A stretch of 64,000 nucleotides of DNA from Paenibacillus sp. J23TS9 (GTDB lineage: Bacteria > Bacillota > Bacilli > Paenibacillales > Paenibacillaceae). Location of the stretch: positions 315,178 through 379,177 of the forward strand of contig NZ_BOSG01000006.1 of assembly GCF_018403225.1 (NCBI RefSeq), given 5' to 3'. Under the pieces are notes generated by a model. It did no database searches. It was given only the letters and a program-made list of their open reading frames with translations, and was not told the DNA's origin. Within the stretch, counting starts at the first letter, position 1, and each line of letters begins with the position of its first letter. Positions 8,178 to 16,771 of the stretch are shown one piece after another. A program made the position numbers and the translations under genes.

Positions 8178-9584
8178 TTAAAAACGAAAGTATAAGAACG
8201 GATTATACGTTTCATTGACCAGGTAAGCTGTTGACGCCACCATAAAGATGAAGTAGATGGCGGAAGCGGCAATCGATCCAAATCGGGCGAACCTGGTTCT
8301 GATGTTGGTCAGCGCTTTACTGGGAAACGGCGTGGCACAAACCACCAAAATCAGCAGCAGCAGGGCGTTCGTCGACAGATCGTAGAGCGACCGGTTGTCC
8401 ACGAACCCATTTGCTCCAGCGCCAAACATCGTTCCGATGAATGTCATGGCTGCAGGCAGATGTTCAAATTCAAAAAATACCCAGCCGATGATCACGATAA
8501 TTAAGGTGTAGACATGGCTCATAAACGCTGGTAAACGCTGAAACCATTTCAAGAGAAATAGCTTTTCGATCGTGACAAAAAGACCGAAATATAAGCCCCA
8601 AATGATAAAATTCCAGCTCGCTCCATGCCACAATCCGGTTATAAACCATACAACCGCCAAGTTTCTCAACTGTTTCAGCATACCAACTCGGTTCCCACCG
8701 AGCGGGATGTAGATATACTCACGGAACCAGGCACCGAGCGAAATATGCCACCTCCGCCAAAATTCCGTAATACTCTTGGAAATATAAGGATAGTTGAAGT
8801 TCTCCATAAATTCGAATCCGATCATTTTACCTAACCCACGCGCCATATCCGAATACCCGCTAAAATCGAAGTAGATTTGAAACGTGAAGGCGACAATGCC
8901 GAGCCATGCGGAAAGAACCGACAGCTCCCCCGCAGGCACCGCTTTGACGCTTGCCCACAGCAAACCGATATTGTTGGCAAGCAGCACTTTTTTAGCAAGT
9001 CCTCTGATAAACAGTTCCGCCCCTTCGCCAAAACGGTCCAACGTCACTTTGCGGTTAACAAGCTGCCCCGCAATATCTGCGTATTTAACGATCGGTCCCG
9101 CTATAAGCTGCGGGAACATCGTCACGTAGGCGCCGAAGGAGATTAGGTTCTTCTGAACAGTCACCTTCCCCCGATAAACGTCGATTACATAAGACATCGT
9201 TTGGAACGTGTAGAAGGATATTCCCACCGGAAGCGGAAGATCTGCTGCCTGCAAGTGCAGGTTAAATAACGAATTAATATTGTCGAAGACGAAACCCGCG
9301 TATTTAAAGAAGCCCAGAATTCCCAGGCTTCCAATCATGGATATGATCAAAACTCCCCGTGCAATCGCCTTACGGTGCCTGTATTTTTCGATCAGGATCC
9401 CGTTCACATAGTCGAATACCGTCGAGAAGATCATGATGAAAATATAGACAGGCTCGCCCCATGCATAGAAGATCAGGCTTGCGACGAGCAGAATGGCATT
9501 TCTAATCCTCATGGGCGATATATAGTAGATCAGAATTGTGACCGGCAAAAAGAGAAATAGAAATATAAGGCTGCTAAAGACCAA
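8178..9584 (-). CDS. MBOAT-family membrane O-acyltransferase (AlgI/DltB type)
   Basis: This 468-residue multi-pass membrane protein has an N-terminus (FSSLIFLFLFLPVTILIYY) and motifs FWRRWHISLGAWFREYIY and FITGLWHGASWNFIIWG, whose histidines are the conserved catalytic and active-site residues of MBOAT enzymes. These move acyl groups from the cytoplasmic to the outer face for attachment to wall polymers or exopolysaccharide. A TTG start at 9584 has GGAGG 9 nt upstream. The length is normal for AlgI-like proteins. The order amidase - GDSL lipoprotein - MBOAT - DHHW - DUF4358 suggests a self-contained O-acetylation unit for a surface glycan. Which glycan is not shown. Confidence 0.93.
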   Translation of the reverse strand: MVFSSLIFLFLFLPVTILIYYISPMRIRNAILLVASLIFYAWGEPVYIFIMIFSTVFDYVNGILIEKYRHRKAIARGVLIISMIGSLGILGFFKYAGFVFDNINSLFNLHLQAADLPLPVGISFYTFQTMSYVIDVYRGKVTVQKNLISFGAYVTMFPQLIAGPIVKYADIAGQLVNRKVTLDRFGEGAELFIRGLAKKVLLANNIGLLWASVKAVPAGELSVLSAWLGIVAFTFQIYFDFSGYSDMARGLGKMIGFEFMENFNYPYISKSITEFWRRWHISLGAWFREYIYIPLGGNRVGMLKQLRNLAVVWFITGLWHGASWNFIIWGLYFGLFVTIEKLFLLKWFQRLPAFMSHVYTLIIVIIGWVFFEFEHLPAAMTFIGTMFGAGANGFVDNRSLYDLSTNALLLLILVVCATPFPSKALTNIRTRFARFGSIAASAIYFIFMVASTAYLVNETYNPFLYFRF

Positions 9585-9619
9585 TCCCCGTCACCTCCAG
9601 TTCTTGACCTAGTTGCATG

Positions 9620-10306
9620 TTATTTCACCCGATCTTTGAGCAAATCCAGCATACGTGCATAAAACTCGGGTTTAAAATGAACGCCGTCCGAACTGTACAA
9701 ATTTTGGCTGTCCGTAAATATGGAGGATAAATCGACAAATTCGACCTGCTTCTTGCTCGCCAGCTCTTTTAAGCCTTGGTTGTAATCATTGATATTTTTG
9801 TAGCGTTGTTCCACTTTTTCAGCTTCCGGCGTAACCGGAGTCACCGGTAAAATCGTTATGGATGCCTTCGGAAGTTTCTCCTTGATGCTGTCGATCAATT
9901 TGGCGTAAAACTTCAGCGAATACTGCTTGGGGTTGTCGGTTATTTGGGGCGGCAATAAGATATCATCGGATCCCAGCATGATAAATACATGCTGCGGATT
10001 CCGCTCTGCCAGCTTATCGACATCTCCACCCTCCAGAGATAGCTCGGTAGTCGTTCCCGCACCTGCCACTACATTGAAGTCGTCCAAGATGTCATGGTAG
10101 GATAGCGCCTCTGTAATCGAATCCCCCAGAAATACGCTGTGTTGAAAAATCGTTTTATAGGAAGTAGTGTTTGACTTCTCCAAGGGAGCCGTTTCATTGA
10201 CTTCTGCCATAGGCGTCTCGCTTTGCGCATTTTGCCCATTCCCGCATGCTGCCAAGGCGAGTGCGATGCTGCCTAAAAATAGTGTTGAAATGACTTTTTT
10301 ATACAT
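9620..10306 (-). CDS. GDSL/SGNH-type lipoprotein esterase
   Basis: This 228-residue secreted lipoprotein has the signal MYKKVISTLFLGSIALALAA followed by the lipobox cysteine. The SGNH blocks are visible: VFLGDSITEAL holds the nucleophile serine, MLGSDDI corresponds to block III and SSDGVHFKPEFYA carries the catalytic Asp/His pair. Such enzymes remove or transfer acetyl groups on glycans. The gene lies between the amidase (17-nt gap) and the MBOAT gene (35-nt gap), so it is probably the extracellular acetyltransferase or esterase partner of the MBOAT/DHHW pair. The substrate is unknown. The start ATG has AGAGG about 11 nt upstream. Confidence 0.85.
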   Translation of the reverse strand: MYKKVISTLFLGSIALALAACGNGQNAQSETPMAEVNETAPLEKSNTTSYKTIFQHSVFLGDSITEALSYHDILDDFNVVAGAGTTTELSLEGGDVDKLAERNPQHVFIMLGSDDILLPPQITDNPKQYSLKFYAKLIDSIKEKLPKASITILPVTPVTPEAEKVEQRYKNINDYNQGLKELASKKQVEFVDLSSIFTDSQNLYSSDGVHFKPEFYARMLDLLKDRVK

Positions 10307-10323
10307 GGGATCATTGTCCTCTC

Positions 10324-11037
10324 TTAATTTAAATTTAGGTACTCCTTTATGCCTTCCAGAATGGAAGCAGCTATTCGGCTTTGAACATCTTCTGTCAGCA
10401 TTGCTTTCTCTTCCTGCGGATTCGTTAAATATCCCGTCTCGATCAAGACGGCCGGCATTTCCGTATCCTTTAGAACAAAATAATCTTGTTTCTTCGCTCC
10501 CCGGTCCCGAAAGCCGCTTGCCTGAACTACTTGTCGTTGCATGATATCGGCCAAGGATTGCGAATTCTCATGGTAATAGTACGTTTCCGTGCCCGACACG
10601 CCAGGGTCCTCGTACGTATTGCCGTGAATGGATATAAACAGATCCGCACCCAGATCATTGGCAAATTTCGGCCTTTCCCGATCCACCGAGGATATAAACC
10701 GGTCGTCCGTCCGGGTCATATACACCTGGATTCGCAGTTCTTGCTTCGCCAATTCCTCCACCTTGTGCGCCAGCTTCAGCGTAAAATCCTTTTCGAAACT
10801 TCCGCTGGCCCCTTTCGCCCCGCGGTCTTTTCCACCATGCCCTGGATCAATGACAATTTTATACGGCGTCCCCGGCTGATGAGGTGAATTACTGTTTCCG
10901 CTTAATAGGTCCATCATCCGATGGTTTATTTCGGTCTTGCTTCGGCTTCCTGCCCCATCCCCCGAATTGATGCTGTACAGCAAAACGATCAGCACCGCGG
11001 ACAACAAGAATGCGACCGTCAGTACGGCTTTTCTCAT
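10324..11037 (-). CDS. N-acetylmuramoyl-L-alanine amidase (Amidase_3)
   Basis: This 237-residue protein is read from the ATG at 11037, preceded by AAGGAGG. It has an N-terminal hydrophobic segment (AVLTVAFLLSAVLIVLLY) acting as signal or anchor, then a complete Amidase_3 domain: KIVIDPGHGGKDRGAKG (zinc histidine), FEKDFTLKLA (zinc glutamate), FISIHGNTYEDPGVSG (zinc histidine) and PAVLIETGYLTNPQEE (catalytic glutamate). It cleaves the amide bond between N-acetylmuramic acid and L-alanine in peptidoglycan. It heads the surface-modification operon. A TGCAGAT box and a TATAAT sequence lie about 55-65 bp upstream, suggesting control by the adjacent two-component system. Confidence 0.93.
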   Translation of the reverse strand: MRKAVLTVAFLLSAVLIVLLYSINSGDGAGSRSKTEINHRMMDLLSGNSNSPHQPGTPYKIVIDPGHGGKDRGAKGASGSFEKDFTLKLAHKVEELAKQELRIQVYMTRTDDRFISSVDRERPKFANDLGADLFISIHGNTYEDPGVSGTETYYYHENSQSLADIMQRQVVQASGFRDRGAKKQDYFVLKDTEMPAVLIETGYLTNPQEEKAMLTEDVQSRIAASILEGIKEYLNLN

Positions 11038-11090
11038 TCTCTCTCTCCTCCTTACAATAAAGAGTGTAATCGCCCGAGATAAAGATAAAG

Positions 11091-11108
11091 TGCAGATTAT
11101 ATCAAATT
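11091..11108 (-). promoter_or_regulatory. Amidase promoter region with TGCAGAT box
   Basis: On the minus strand the sequence reads TATAATCTGCACTTTATC. It shares the ATCTGCA box and the nearby CTTTATCTC with the promoter of the response regulator gene. Only one full box is present here; the second half-site is degenerate. Confidence 0.4.
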
Positions 11109-11189
11109 GATTTATAGATTCAGGCAGCAATGATAGATAAAAAGAGCCGTCCAACCGAGATCCACATGGGCCCTCGTGACAGCTCTTTC

Positions 11190-11560
11190 TTCCAAAAAAA
11201 TTGATCCTGTGCTGCGCAGCAATGGTCTTTCAGATTCCAGTCGTTCGATTCGATGGTCCCATCCCAAATCTTCATTCCTTCTTTTGCGATTTGATCGCGG
11301 GTCTTCTTTTCGTTTAACCCGGGGACCGAGCCGTAAGGTGGACGCACCAAATGTGGATTTTCGCTTTTCGCTGCAATTGGCTTCCTTGCATGAAAAAAGT
11401 GGCCTTGACGCCATGTTACCGTAACACGTCGAGAAATTTTGCAAGAAAAATGGCTTGCCGTCTGCGCCTCTTTGCTCTGTGCGTTCTTTCTCTCAGACCC
11501 CGACGAAGGTTTGGTCCTATTGTCATTTTCAATCCATCCCCCCTCTCTCAAATAGAAAGA
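11190..11560 (-). pseudogene. Polysaccharide deacetylase remnant (NodB domain), frameshifted
   Basis: Pieces of one NodB-type deacetylase are spread over two reading frames. One frame near 11385-11430 reads LDVLR-stop-HGVKATFFMQG, the early strand of the fold. Another at about 11237-11350 reads VRPPYGSVPGLNEKKTRDQI and then WDGTIESNDW, the RPPYG and DW motifs of the family. The catalytic TFDDGP start is not legible, the middle is interrupted by a stop and a frameshift, and the C-terminal LLHD region is missing. Active relatives remove acetyl groups from peptidoglycan or chitin-like polymers. It lies between the sensor kinase and the amidase and was probably once part of the same regulon. Confidence 0.75.
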
Positions 11561-11573
11561 ATAACAGGGAAAG

Positions 11574-11592
11574 ATGCAGAAGAAGTGCAGAT
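11574..11592 (-). promoter_or_regulatory. TGCAGA direct-repeat box upstream of deacetylase remnant
   Basis: Two copies of TGCAGA start at 11575 and 11586, exactly 11 bp apart. This matches the arrangement upstream of the response regulator gene and is typical of tandem OmpR/PhoB-family binding. Confidence 0.5.
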
Positions 11593-11617
11593 GAAATCAC
11601 CGCCATTTAAAAAAAGA

Positions 11618-11646
11618 GAAAGCGCAGAACCGAGGTCCGCGCTTTC
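11618..11646 (-). terminator. Rho-independent terminator of the two-component operon
   Basis: GAAAGCGC pairs with GCGCTTTC across a 13-nt loop and is followed on the minus strand by CTCTTTTTTT. It lies directly after the kinase stop codon. Confidence 0.8.
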
Positions 11647-11656
11647 TTCCGTATTC

Positions 11657-13474
11657 CTACGCTTTTTTATTCAATTGAAAATAAAACAAAACTCCATCGG
11701 AGGTATTGGTAACGCCGTAAGCCACCCCGTGCATCTCCAGAATCTTTTTGGAAATGGCGAGGCCTAGCCCGGTACCTCCCGATGACCGCTTTCTGGAAGG
11801 TTCGCCGCGATAAAATCGGTCCCAAATCTTCTCAAGTTGCTCTTCCGGGATGGAGGTTCCTTTATTTTCGATGCAAATTTTAACGGTGTCCTGATCTTCC
11901 GAGGTGGTTATGAGAATGGACTCCTGCTCCGGCGTATAACGAATCGCGTTGGTGAGGAAATTGACGACGACCTGCTCAATTCGCCGCTCATTCGCCACCA
12001 CTTCAACAGGTTTCAGTGACGTATTAAGATGTAATTGCTTGGCCTTGATATCCGAAGCCAATTTTGCGCATACCCGTTCGATAACGGCGTCAATATAAAA
12101 GGAATCCATGTCCATTTTGTATGTTCCGGATTCATATTTTGCCAATTCCAGCATATCTACGATCAGCAGATCCATTCTTTTGACTTCGTCCTCCATTGCC
12201 TTAAAATAATAATCCCGTTTATGGCTTGCCACCCCGTCCTTCAGAATCGCAAGGCAGCTCTGAATGACACTTAACGGGGTTTTCAGCTCATGCGACACGC
12301 CGGATATAAATTCTTTTCGCGTATGTTCCAGCTGTTTTTCTTTCTCGATGTCCTGCTGAAGCCGAAGAATATGGGAGTGCAGCCGCTCGGAAAGCTCGTT
12401 AATGTTGCGCGATAAGTCGCCGATTTCATCCTTCGTTGTGATGGGGATTTTTTCCGAAAAATCGAGCACTACCATTTGCTTTGTCGTACGGCTGATGCGC
12501 AGCAGCGGCCGAGCGATCTGGCGGGAGTAATAAAACGATGCCAGCAGCACGAGAAGCAGAGTGACAATAATGATATACACATAGTAATCTTTGATCATCC
12601 CTGTGGCTTCATTGACCGGTTGAAGTGACGTCATCGCGAACAAGTATGCCGGATTACCGTCGCCATCTTGAATGCGGTCCACGAAAATTTTATAGTCCAC
12701 GCGATTTTCCTCGACATCCATGGTCCGATTCGAATTCGCGGCAGGATCATAGTCGCCGTACAGCAGATCCGCTTGGAAAGCTTTGATACGGTCCAGAAAT
12801 AAGTGATTCGTATAACGAGAAACTTCTGCGCCTTTCGGTATCCGGACTTTCGCAATGGTTCCTTTGACCAGAAATGTGGGATATTTTTCACGATATTGGA
12901 TCGCGTTCGTTCGATTGAGGACCTCTCCCTCTTTGTTCACCATCTGCCGATTTTCCAGCCGGTTTTCCTCTCTCATATTGGATACGGTCATCCCCATCCG
13001 CTGGATAACCGGCTGATTGTTCATGATCAAGCCTTCAATTGCGATCCGTTCTCCTTCTTTAATCCAAGGAGTGAGGAACGGATTATCGCTGCTGAAGTCC
13101 TCTATGTTGATAACACTGTATAGAGGTACGGTCATCGTTTTATTGGAAAGCGCAGAATCATCCGAACGGTCCAGCTTGATCTCCATGAAGAAATCATCCG
13201 AATACTTCAAATTACCTTGGGCGTCCAAAGCCGTGATCCAGGTGTTATGCTTTTGATAAAAGTCTTGCTCCGACTTTGCTGTCTCCTGCGTGTTCGAGGC
13301 ATGATTCAGGTAGTCTTGTTCATAAGCCTGAAGCGCCGCGTTGACGTCCTTCACTTTTTGATGAACATAAAACTGTTTGAAAAATACGGTTTGCAAGGTA
13401 AAAATAACAGCAAGGATGAACAAGCATAACCCCGTCGTTAATAGGAACAGCTTAAGAACAATGCCTTTTTTCAT
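11657..13474 (-). CDS. Sensor histidine kinase of a two-component system
   Basis: This 605-residue membrane kinase has TM1 at about 8-32, a large extracellular sensor (33-297), TM2 at about 298-316, a HAMP linker, a HisKA domain with SHELKTPLS (phospho-acceptor His395) and a HATPase domain with VVNFLTNAIRYTP (N box) and GGTGLGLAISKKI (G box). The ATG overlaps the stop of the response regulator gene as ATGA, so the pair is translationally coupled. The extracellular domain is not recognised; its placement next to peptidoglycan and glycan-modifying genes suggests it senses envelope state. A terminator follows immediately. Confidence 0.93.
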   Translation of the reverse strand: MKKGIVLKLFLLTTGLCLFILAVIFTLQTVFFKQFYVHQKVKDVNAALQAYEQDYLNHASNTQETAKSEQDFYQKHNTWITALDAQGNLKYSDDFFMEIKLDRSDDSALSNKTMTVPLYSVINIEDFSSDNPFLTPWIKEGERIAIEGLIMNNQPVIQRMGMTVSNMREENRLENRQMVNKEGEVLNRTNAIQYREKYPTFLVKGTIAKVRIPKGAEVSRYTNHLFLDRIKAFQADLLYGDYDPAANSNRTMDVEENRVDYKIFVDRIQDGDGNPAYLFAMTSLQPVNEATGMIKDYYVYIIIVTLLLVLLASFYYSRQIARPLLRISRTTKQMVVLDFSEKIPITTKDEIGDLSRNINELSERLHSHILRLQQDIEKEKQLEHTRKEFISGVSHELKTPLSVIQSCLAILKDGVASHKRDYYFKAMEDEVKRMDLLIVDMLELAKYESGTYKMDMDSFYIDAVIERVCAKLASDIKAKQLHLNTSLKPVEVVANERRIEQVVVNFLTNAIRYTPEQESILITTSEDQDTVKICIENKGTSIPEEQLEKIWDRFYRGEPSRKRSSGGTGLGLAISKKILEMHGVAYGVTNTSDGVLFYFQLNKKA

Positions 13475-14148
13475 AACTTCTCCTCGAACTTATAACCAGA
13501 TCGAACGATCGTGACAATACGCTTGGCATGTTCCCCCAGCTTGGAACGCAAATTGCGGATATGGCTGTTAACGGTCCGATCGTCGCCGACGATATCATAC
13601 CCCCAGATTTTTGTAATCAGCTGTTCTCTGGTTATAATAATTCCTTTGTTTTTCATCAGATAAGCCAAAATTTCAAATTCGGTATGGGTCAAACTACAGT
13701 TATCCCCATCAACCAAAACCGTTCGGGATGGGAAATGGATTGAAATACCGCCGCAAGACAATGTATCTTCCTCTTGTTCCCGAATCCGCTTTGTTTCCAA
13801 CAGCCGTTTCGCCCGTGCCAGCAGGATTGGAGGACTGTACGGTTTGGTTATATAGTCGTCGGCACCTAGTTCAAAACCCAGCAAAGTATCGTCTTCATCC
13901 GAACGGGCCGTCAACATGATAATCGGAACATTCGAAATCTTTCGGATGCGTTTGCAGACAGACCATCCGTCCAATTCAGGGAGCATGATATCCAGTATGA
14001 TCAGATCCACCTCATGCTCTTGAAATAACGCCAGAGCATTTTTCCCGTCCCCCGCCTCAAGCACCTCATATCCTTCTTCCAGCAAATAATCTTTCATGAT
14101 TTCCCGTAAAATAGGCTCATCTTCTACAATCAGTATGGTTCTTGACAT
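13471..14148 (-). CDS. OmpR/PhoB-family response regulator
   Basis: This 225-residue protein is read from the ATG at 14148 (AGAGG 8 nt upstream); the in-frame extension to 14196 lacks support. The receiver domain spans 1-115, with acidic residues in VEDEP, phospho-acceptor Asp53 in LIILDIMLPELDG and a conserved KPYSP. The C-terminal winged helix contains LTHTEFEILAYLMKNKG and GDDRTVNSHIRNLRSKLG. It binds DNA as a tandem dimer in this family. It is the partner of the downstream kinase. Direct repeats with an 11-bp period upstream of its own promoter suggest autoregulation. Confidence 0.95.
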   Translation of the reverse strand: MSRTILIVEDEPILREIMKDYLLEEGYEVLEAGDGKNALALFQEHEVDLIILDIMLPELDGWSVCKRIRKISNVPIIMLTARSDEDDTLLGFELGADDYITKPYSPPILLARAKRLLETKRIREQEEDTLSCGGISIHFPSRTVLVDGDNCSLTHTEFEILAYLMKNKGIIITREQLITKIWGYDIVGDDRTVNSHIRNLRSKLGEHAKRIVTIVRSGYKFEEKL

Positions 14149-14324
14149 AGGACAACCTCTCAACTTTTTTTCTAGAACCCAGAGCGTAAAACTCATAGAA
14201 CTACCGATTTACACTATATTTGAAATTTGAATTTTTGAAACTTATCCTCAGCATGGATCTACTGTAGAATCTCCAACGAGGACTGTATGTATGATGCTAC
14301 AAAGGTTATCCTATGGAGATAAAG

Positions 14325-14351
14325 ATTATATGCAGATGAGATGCAGATCAA
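14325..14351 (-). promoter_or_regulatory. Promoter with TGCAGAT direct repeats upstream of regulator operon
   Basis: On the plus strand ATGCAGATGAG is followed directly by ATGCAGATCAA, an 11-bp direct repeat. On the minus strand this reads as two ATCTGCA boxes followed by TATAAT (14330-14325), which is the position of an OmpR-type activator next to the -10 box. The implied 5' leader is about 170 nt. Confidence 0.55.
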
Positions 14352-14586
14352 TTAAAAAAAGAGTAGAACATACGTTCTATGATCGGGAAGCGGCGGAAAC
14401 CTTAGAGTTCAGAACATAGTGATGGCTTCTTTTAGAAAAGAGGACTGACTAATCCGCAATTTGATATGTACGTTGATTCCGTCTCTACGAATTTTGATAC
14501 CGCCAACTCTCGTATGAAGCATCCTTTTCTTTTGTTGGGTTGAATCTTACGCTCATTTAATTACTTGGGTTAAGCTAACAAATATA
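14352..14586. other. Remaining gap upstream of the regulator promoter
   Basis: No gene or clear element is seen between the TGCAGAT boxes and the terminator of the methyltransferase gene. The short frames here lack ribosome sites. Confidence 0.4.
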
Positions 14587-14610
14587 GCCCGAACTCAAGA
14601 AGCTTCGGGC
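14587..14610 (-). terminator. Terminator after the rRNA methyltransferase gene
   Basis: GCCCGAA pairs with TTCGGGC over a 10-nt loop; on the minus strand a T-rich TATATTTGTT follows. Confidence 0.7.
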
Positions 14611-14649
14611 AGTTTGGCTTTTCAAACAGGTAAATGTGGCCTTTAAACA

Positions 14650-16185
14650 CTACTCCCTCACCAACAAAGCCACACTCTCCACATGAACGGTATGCGGGAA
14701 CATATCCACCGGCGTCACTTCCACCGTCCGGTACCCGCCATCCTCCAGCACGCGCAAATCCCGCGCCAACGTAGATGGATTACAGCTCACATATACCACA
14801 CGCTCCGGCTTCATCTCCAGAATCGTCTCCAGCAGCTTCGGATCGCAGCCCTTGCGCGGCGGGTCGACGACGATGACGTCCGCTTCGATGCCATGCTCTT
14901 TCCAGGCAGGGATGACATCCTCGGATGCCCCGACTTCGAACGTAACGTTATTCATTCCGTTCAGTTCCGCGTTACGGCGTGCATCTTCAATGGCTTCCGG
15001 AACGATTTCAACACCGTACACTTTGCCAGCATGCTGGGCCAAGAAAAGCGAAATCGTACCAATACCACAGTACGCATCGATAACCTTCTCTTTCCCGGTC
15101 AACTGCGCATACTCAACCGTCTTCCCGTACAGTACCTCGGTTTGTGCCGGGTTCACTTGATAAAACGAACGTGCTGAAATAGCGAATTTCACATCGCCGA
15201 TATAGTCATAAATGACTTCTTGTCCCCAAAGGACACAGGTAGTATCGCCGAAGATGACGTTCGTCTGCTTCGTGTTCACGTTCTGGCAGATGCTGACGAC
15301 CGACGGCAGCTGGGCCTGGATCTCTTGGATCCACTCATCCGCGTGTGGGATCTTGTTACCGTTGGTGACAAGGACGATCATCATCTCGCCGGTACGGAAG
15401 GCGACCTTCACGACGACGTGGCGCAGCAGCCCTTGGCCGCTTTCCTCGTCGTACGCGGTAATGCCGAACTTACGCCCGATGGCCTTCACGCGGGCAACGA
15501 CCTCATCGTTGCTCTCATGCTGGATAAGGCAGGCTTCCATGTCGATGATGCGGTGGCTGCCGCGGGCGTAGAAGCCGCCGACCAGGCCGCCTTCGGTGAC
15601 GCCCATCGGCACCTGCGCCTTATTGCGGTAGCGCCACGGCTCGTTCATGCCCGCTGTGGCATGAACCTGAATGCCTTCGCTTCCAGGCACGGTACCCGCT
15701 GTAGCCATAACCTCCGCATCCACATGCTCACTATCGATAGAAGCAGCACCGTCACGACGCACCACCGGCTCCCCGCTCACCTGCAGCTTCCCGATGCGCA
15801 CCAGGTTGTCCACGACAAGCTGACGCTTCCAGGCCAACTGTGCCTTATAGTCCATATGCTGCAGCTGGCAGCCGCCGCATTGGTCATAGATCGGGCATGG
15901 TGCAGCGATGCGGTCGGGGCTGGCTTGGACCAGCTCCAGCAGCTTGGCATAGCCATACTGCTTCTTGGTCTTCAGCACCTTCACGCGCACCTTCTCGCCG
16001 GGAAGGGCTCCGGCCACGAACAGGGTATATCTTTCTGCGCGTCCTACACCTTCCCCGTCATGATTCATCCCGATAATATCGATTACGGCCTCGTCGTTCT
16101 TCGCCACCGGCAGTCCGGTGATTGGCGCAGGGGTGCTGCGGCGGCCGGAGTTCCTGCGGCTTTGTCGCTTATTCATGCTGCTCAT
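14650..16185 (-). CDS. rlmCD: 23S rRNA (uracil-5-)-methyltransferase, RumA/RlmCD type
   Basis: This 511-residue protein is read from the ATG at 16185 (AGGAAAG 7 nt upstream) rather than the longer frame to 16248. It has a basic N-terminal tail, a TRAM domain ([21 protein letters not shown]), the Fe-S cysteine cluster [14 protein letters not shown], and a SAM-dependent fold with [29 protein letters not shown] and the catalytic cysteine in [14 protein letters not shown]. It uses SAM to make 5-methyluridine in 23S rRNA. In Bacillales the single enzyme RlmCD modifies two sites. An insert around residues 150-190 between the Fe-S region and the catalytic part looks longer than usual. It appears to be transcribed alone. 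Confidence 0.92.
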   Translation of the reverse strand: MSSMNKRQSRRNSGRRSTPAPITGLPVAKNDEAVIDIIGMNHDGEGVGRAERYTLFVAGALPGEKVRVKVLKTKKQYGYAKLLELVQASPDRIAAPCPIYDQCGGCQLQHMDYKAQLAWKRQLVVDNLVRIGKLQVSGEPVVRRDGAASIDSEHVDAEVMATAGTVPGSEGIQVHATAGMNEPWRYRNKAQVPMGVTEGGLVGGFYARGSHRIIDMEACLIQHESNDEVVARVKAIGRKFGITAYDEESGQGLLRHVVVKVAFRTGEMMIVLVTNGNKIPHADEWIQEIQAQLPSVVSICQNVNTKQTNVIFGDTTCVLWGQEVIYDYIGDVKFAISARSFYQVNPAQTEVLYGKTVEYAQLTGKEKVIDAYCGIGTISLFLAQHAGKVYGVEIVPEAIEDARRNAELNGMNNVTFEVGASEDVIPAWKEHGIEADVIVVDPPRKGCDPKLLETILEMKPERVVYVSCNPSTLARDLRVLEDGGYRTVEVTPVDMFPHTVHVESVALLVRE

Positions 16186-16771
16186 GTCACTTCTTTCCTC
16201 ATATATTTCAAGTATTTCGCGGTCTCTGCTCTTCTCGCTGAATTCCACGCTTCAACTTCGTTTCAATCTATACAGAACCCTATGAGCCCTAATTCCAAAG
16301 CTCTCCAAGGTCAATTTTAAAATCGTTGATTTATAACAGATAATCTCATATGATCCCACTTATCTGCCTCTCAGAACATTTTACTTTTGACATCTTTCAT
16401 GCAGTACTCACATCGCCATCCTGCGAAAGAGGTCATTTCACGCAAATTTACGTAGTTTCATTCCGAAACACGTCGTTTCTTACCTGCTTCATCTCTCAAG
16501 GGAATTAGGTCCCCTTTACACAAAATCAACTCTTCCAGATACCTTCTCACGCTGGAGCCATGTCTGCATCCATCCTATTATACCAGACATCGCCCCAACG
16601 CAAAAAAAGATCAAGATGCCCCGCTCTCCCACCCTTGATTTCCGATGAACAGCGTCTGGACATCTTAACCTACGTGAACTTCTGGTATGTACCGGTTAAC
16701 GGCCGCGTGGGCCGTCTTCCAAATTGCAACACACTTATACTCACATCTACCTCATCGAAACTGCCATCCAC
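16186..16771. other. Intergenic stretch
   Basis: 586 bp without a convincing gene. There is a small hairpin at 16698-16714 (ACGGCC/GGCCGT) with no T-run and a GTTTC/GAAAC stem near 16455. No promoter or RNA family is recognised. Confidence 0.4.

Noticed and set aside
15220..16320. Long open frame of 366 codons on the plus strand
   Set aside because: It is antisense to the rRNA methyltransferase gene, which has full family motifs; the frame is an effect of GC-rich codon use.
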